Source: Glossina fuscipes
Lineage: Eukaryota; Arthropoda; Insecta; Diptera; Glossinidae
DNA: 64,000 nt
NCBI RefSeq assembly: GCF_014805625.2
Contig: NW_023998540.1
Coordinates: 1-64,000 of the forward strand
Reading direction: 5' to 3'
Part shown: in pieces, positions 60,901 through 64,000 of the stretch
How the letters are laid out: each line of letters opens with the position of its first letter
Position numbering within the stretch: the stretch's first letter is position 1
Notes under the pieces: generated by a model
Told to the model about the DNA's origin: nothing
Databases searched by the model: none
Seen by the model: the letters and a program-made list of their open reading frames with translations, nothing else
Program-made: the position numbers and the translations under genes

Positions 60901-62788
60901 ATAGCAAAAAACCAATCCCAAAATGTAAACGTACGATCGGGTAATGGTTCCTTGCAGAATTGAGCCCACGTTATGTAATCTTTATGATCACCTCCAGCTA
61001 TACCGTTATGACGGAATAGTTTCTCATCTGAAAACAAAAACAAAAAGGAATAAGATAATCGCGTTGCGAAGAATTTTGACTGCCCCCACCATCATCTCTA
61101 AATCAGACGATATAAGAACAACGTGGCATTTTTTTTTTTCAATTATGAGCACGATAACACTGGTGTCAGACTAGAACGGAGGCAGGATGTCTTTGAAACA
61201 TTCTCCTTATTTCATACTTGTTTAAACTTTATGCTATTAGAACACTTGATCTACCGACATTTTGCATATATCTGCTTCTACAGCAGGTATCGGCTTGATC
61301 AACTTTTTTTGTCGACTTGCGATACAGCCGTAAGAATGAAAATAGGAAGATAAAATTTGGCATAAACGTCCCTTGATCAATTGAGAATCACGCTTATCAT
61401 GAAGGAAAAACTATTGTAACTTTCAATTTAGCAAAAATTTTGTTTTTTTTTTAAGACCAACCACTCAGGGGATGCGGACACGATAGCTATCAGAAAGAGA
61501 GAAAGGCATGAAGAAAGGGAAGAATGTTTGTGAACATGCGACTTGAATATGAAGACATCAGATACGACAGGAAATACTGCTGCTGGTAGGTCGTTTAAAC
61601 GCGGGCGGTACGGTACGGTACGGTTAAAAACGACGATTTGCGGTAATGTGGTATGCGACCTTGTCAAGACATTTCGGAAAGTTTGCCACCCAAATAGTCG
61701 TTAAGTCCACCTACACGTTTGGACCAAAAGTTGTCTCGATCACTAATACGGCCACAATTATTTATTGGGTGGGAAAAATGCTAGTGTGCCCTATAATAAA
61801 TGGAAATAAATTGGAATTCAAATTTCATCGTAATTTGTGGCCATAGTCATAATAATAAACCGATCGAGGCTATTTTTGCATTAAACACGAAAGTGATGGC
61901 GACGAATATTTGGGTCAAAACGACGTACTCGGTAATCCTAGTGTTAAGGATGGATCATGCCAAATGCTATAATTTGATCCGCAAGACTGTAATACAAACG
62001 CAACGGATTAATGAATGGAGATAACCAAATCGACTTGGAATCCTAATATACCTTTCGATTTTGTATAACATTTTTTCGATTTTCCGATGGTGGGCATAAC
62101 TTTTATATATTAAATGCATACGCAAGCAAAGCAATAATAAAAGACTTACAAATAAAATGTAAGTTATCTTCGGTTAAAGCACGACCCGTGGACGATTCAA
62201 ATTTTGTATTTAAAGCCAATGCTAATTGAGACCACGACACCCTTTCGGGTACTTGGAAAGGCTCACGCACAATATCTGAGAAAGCATTGTCCCAAGTGAT
62301 GGTAGCCCATGATTGAGGTTCTTGATTGCCGTGAACTATAACCACTACCGGTAATGATAGAGTCCAGACCTAAGCATTTATCATAAAAATAACAAACAAT
62401 AATAATTATAATGTAAACACAAAAAAAATAGTGTCACGCATGCAAGAAAGAAAAACATGTTTTTGCAACTAACCCTTATTCTATAATCATTAACTATCAC
62501 TGATGTGTAGAACAGTAAAGCAAACTTTTCATCCATTACGCTTTCAGTGCCCTTTTTTTCGGCTCGTTTTATTTTTTTCAATTGCATTGTTCTGAAATTT
62601 TTGAAATTTTACATTACATATCTAATAAAATTACATTTGTACTTACCTGAAACTCGCTGAAAATACCCGAGTCTGACTATTATACTCCATAGTGCCAATG
62701 TTATTAACAATTTCCCCAGAGGAAGCCGGTGTACTGGTCGAGGCTTCCGACATAGTACGCTGCGCAGAATGACGCTGAGCTTGAGCCT
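57843..62788 (-). CDS. Stat92E: STAT transcription factor, 3' part (last 7 coding exons)
   Basis: The joined exons encode 387 residues of a STAT, the latent factor activated by JAK. Exons: 62647-62788, 62474-62591, 62150-62369, 60758-61027, 60473-60658, 59986-60118, 57843-57939. All junctions are GT-AG and phases agree (2, 0, 1, 1, 1, 2). In order the protein shows the rear of the DNA-binding domain (SGEIVNNIGTMEY, MQLKKIKRAEKKGTES), VWTLSLPVVVIVHGNQEPQS, a linker (ITWAQFCKEPLPDRTFTFWD), an SH2 domain with PPGTFLLRFSDSELGG (invariant Arg), and RRDGYV, whose Tyr is the expected phosphorylation site. The N-domain and coiled coil lie past 64000. Flies usually have one STAT, hence the symbol. Confidence 0.95.
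58085..59135 (+). repeat. Palindrome-headed element copies inside the last STAT intron
   Basis: Head remnant ATTATTTCATGGTGAACGAA, then TATATCCATCACCGTTGCCC, two middle sections (around 58330 and 58640) and the complete tail from 58885 (GACGGACAGAATACGCGACG) to CCGATGATGGATATAAAAAG. It is probably two overlapping or nested copies, opposite in sense to STAT. Confidence 0.55.
59874..59911. repeat. (CAATG)n/(TAATG)n pentanucleotide run
   Basis: About four AATGC units pass into three AATGT units. A small inverted repeat (ACATGTTTTAACATGT) follows directly. Confidence 0.85.
59986..60118 (-). CDS. Stat92E: STAT exon with the C-terminal phosphotyrosine
   Basis: It opens after TTTCAG and reads DETTRRDGYVTNTIKAHVPA, then IENNLSGTPQHQIQSPHSQD and VTME, and ends AG|GTAAGT. 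GYV is the conserved STAT tyrosine context; phosphorylation there lets two STATs bind each other's SH2 domain. Confidence 0.95.
60473..60658 (-). CDS. Stat92E: STAT exon: second half of SH2 domain
   Basis: GGITVGLVNDQNSVLMLSPW, TARDLNIRCLADRIHDIDAL, then RCVYPSNRQDDAFGEFYTQ, closing with the donor GTAAGT. It joins in phase 1 on both sides. Confidence 0.95.
60758..61027 (-). CDS. Stat92E: STAT exon: linker and first half of SH2
   Basis: EKLFRHNGIAGGDHKDYITW leads to WDWFFAIMKLTKDHLLSLWK, GLIVGFINKRKADELL and PPGTFLLRFSDSELG. The Arg in LLRFSD binds phosphotyrosine. The acceptor is TTTTCAG and the donor GGTACGA. Confidence 0.95.
62150..62369 (-). CDS. Stat92E: STAT exon: end of DNA-binding domain into linker
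   Basis: VWTLSLPVVVIVHGNQEPQS, WATITWDNAFSDIVREPFQV and TGRALTEDNLHFI follow in one frame, between the acceptor GCTTAG and donor GTAAGT. The HGNQEP stretch is among the best-conserved in STATs. Confidence 0.95.
62474..62591 (-). CDS. Stat92E: STAT exon: DNA-binding domain strand region
   Basis: TMQLKKIKRAEKKGTESVMD, then EKFALLFYTSVIVNDYRIR, with acceptor ATTTCAG and donor GTTAGT. The basic LKKIKRA run lies in the DNA-binding core. Confidence 0.95.
62647..62788 (-). CDS. Stat92E: STAT exon: DNA-binding domain, most 5' exon in window
   Basis: It opens in phase 1 after TCGTACAG as AQAQRHSAQRTMSEASTSTP, then ASSGEIVNNIGTMEYNSQTR. The Ser/Thr/Ala-rich first half is a surface loop that varies between STATs. 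The next upstream exon is not visible before 64000. Confidence 0.9.
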
Positions 62789-63384
62789 CTGTACGAAGTG
62801 AAAAGAAAAGCAAACCATTGATCGAGTGTTTGGAAAGTCGATTTTAGAGAGAACTTTTCTTCAAGTTCCACCCCATTCTGAACAAAAGTAGAAAGGAGAA
62901 CTATGTTTCGATTTGGGTGAATTACCAACCGTTTTGGAAGGAGGTAAAAATTTTAGCATTAAGCAATAGCTCGAGATTTTTATACTTATTTACTTTTTCT
63001 CTATAAAATCCGATGTGACCGATTTTTTCCATTCTCGTGGAAGAAAAGTGAGAATTTAGCTCGTAGGTCTGTTATAGTTTATAAGCGAAAAATCATCTTC
63101 TATCTGTAACTACTCTCCAAGTCCTTTGCTTCAATGCCCATATATCGACATAACGGTTTGTGGAGAAAAACTTAATCCCACCACGTCGAAACGTCCACGT
63201 TATTTATTTTCAAGTTAGCATGCTTAGCTTGTCGTATTCTACTCTCGATGACCTTTCGTTTGATAAACAATTGATTATACTGCTAGGAAAAAACGAATCC
63301 TCAACCATTACAACTTAGAACAGTGCATGTTTGTGTGCTCTGACCAATTTGTCTGATTTTCTATGATAATCTACGAAGAAGAAT

Positions 63385-63603
63385 TTTCAAAATTTTGTGC
63401 CAAATTTAAAACCGATAGCTTCATTTTTGCGGTTAGGAGAATGATCACTAAAGGCATTACAGATGTGATCAGGCAGACGGACATGATTAATTGCTGTTCA
63501 TTAAGAATACACATATATAGTGCATGGGTTCCCTGAAGCTTCCTTCTGGATGTTGCAAACGTGTGGATGAAATGAATCATCTTTTGGTTATAGGTATAAA
63601 AAA
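63385..63603 (+). repeat. Palindrome-headed element, 3' part, in a STAT intron
   Basis: GCCAAATTTAAAACCGATAGC, CAGGCAGACGGACATG, GGGTTCCCTGAAGCTTCCTT and a GTTATAGGTATAAAAAAA end align with the tails at 59130 and 52787. Confidence 0.55.
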
Positions 63604-63756
63604 AATAGTTTTGAAATCTTCACAAAAATTTAGGAAAAAAAAAACACATTTGTGCAATCAGTTCAATGTAATCAAACAATCACATTGTCTCTTGTTGTTT
63701 TTCAATGCGTCCTATAATAACATAAAAATCAATTATATACATTTCTAATTTTTGTA

Positions 63757-64000
63757 CATACGAGGTATGTTCAAAAAGAAAGGATGACTTTTCAAATGTT
63801 TGGTTTTCGAATTTTTTGTTTTTAACGTTGGTACACATGTTCCTATCATGTGTCGACTTTATCAGACATTTTGCATTTTTATAATCATAGAGCTTAGACG
63901 CATTTTAACGTGATTGGCGATGTTTTGCTCTCGATAAAAATGGATCAAAGAATTTGTGTTAAATTTTGTGTGTAAAATAAAACTAACTCCAACACACTTA
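63757..64000 (+). mobile_element. mariner 5' end, cut by window edge
   Basis: ACGAGGTATGTTCAAAAAG is the family terminus. About 180 bases on, ATGGATCAAAGAATTTGTGT begins the usual transposase start MDQRICVKFCV, which is followed at once by a TAA stop. The rest lies outside the window. Confidence 0.75.

Noticed and set aside
60944..61353. Plus-strand ORFs over the STAT exon
   Set aside because: Shadows of the minus-strand STAT coding exon and neighbouring intron.
1..64000. CRISPR array, prokaryotic operon, phage or viral insertion
   Set aside because: No spacer-repeat structure, no ribosome-binding-site-led gene strings and no viral protein motifs seen. All recognised genes are spliced or typical insect genes.

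Overview
This is an A+T-rich, repeat-dense insect nuclear window. It holds three clearly recognisable protein genes: a Stat92E-type STAT, an insect FAAH2-like amidase and a SUGCT-type CoA transferase. The rest is intron and intergenic DNA full of decayed transposons. The 13-kb intron, the short interspersed elements with GACAGACGGACA-type tracts (the style of dipteran DINE/INE Helitron-like repeats) and the STAT sequence suggest a brachyceran fly, probably a calyptrate such as a tsetse. The species call is inference only. A run of 10 Ns at 16700-16709 shows this is a draft assembly.

Layout. 1-288: the right end of a 60-bp tandem satellite. 300-5000: repeats and unexplained DNA. 5080-19644 (or 19719), minus strand: fatty-acid amide hydrolase 2-like gene in two coding exons, split by a ~13-kb intron that has taken in a LINE fragment, SINE, mariner and Helitron-like copies and a degenerate hexamer array. 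19720-30320: intergenic, with a ~570-bp foldback element. 30327-30481, minus strand: a candidate first exon of a secreted CLIP-like protein. 32721-34028, plus strand: intronless mitochondrial succinate--hydroxymethylglutarate CoA-transferase-like gene. 34100-57750: intergenic, mostly transposon remains. 57843-62788, minus strand: the last seven coding exons of a STAT gene (rear of the DNA-binding domain, linker, SH2 domain, phosphotyrosine tail, short acidic C-terminus); its 5' exons lie beyond the right edge. 63757-64000: the start of another mariner copy.

The three genes have unrelated jobs (lipid amide hydrolysis, mitochondrial organic-acid activation, JAK/STAT signalling) and no sign of co-regulation. 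The STAT C-terminal exon (57843-57939) and the first FAAH2 exon were placed by splice consensus plus reading phase. At least three mariner lineages, two families of short interspersed elements, one tRNA-derived SINE family and one foldback family can be told apart. I saw no virus, toxin, CRISPR array or prokaryotic system.
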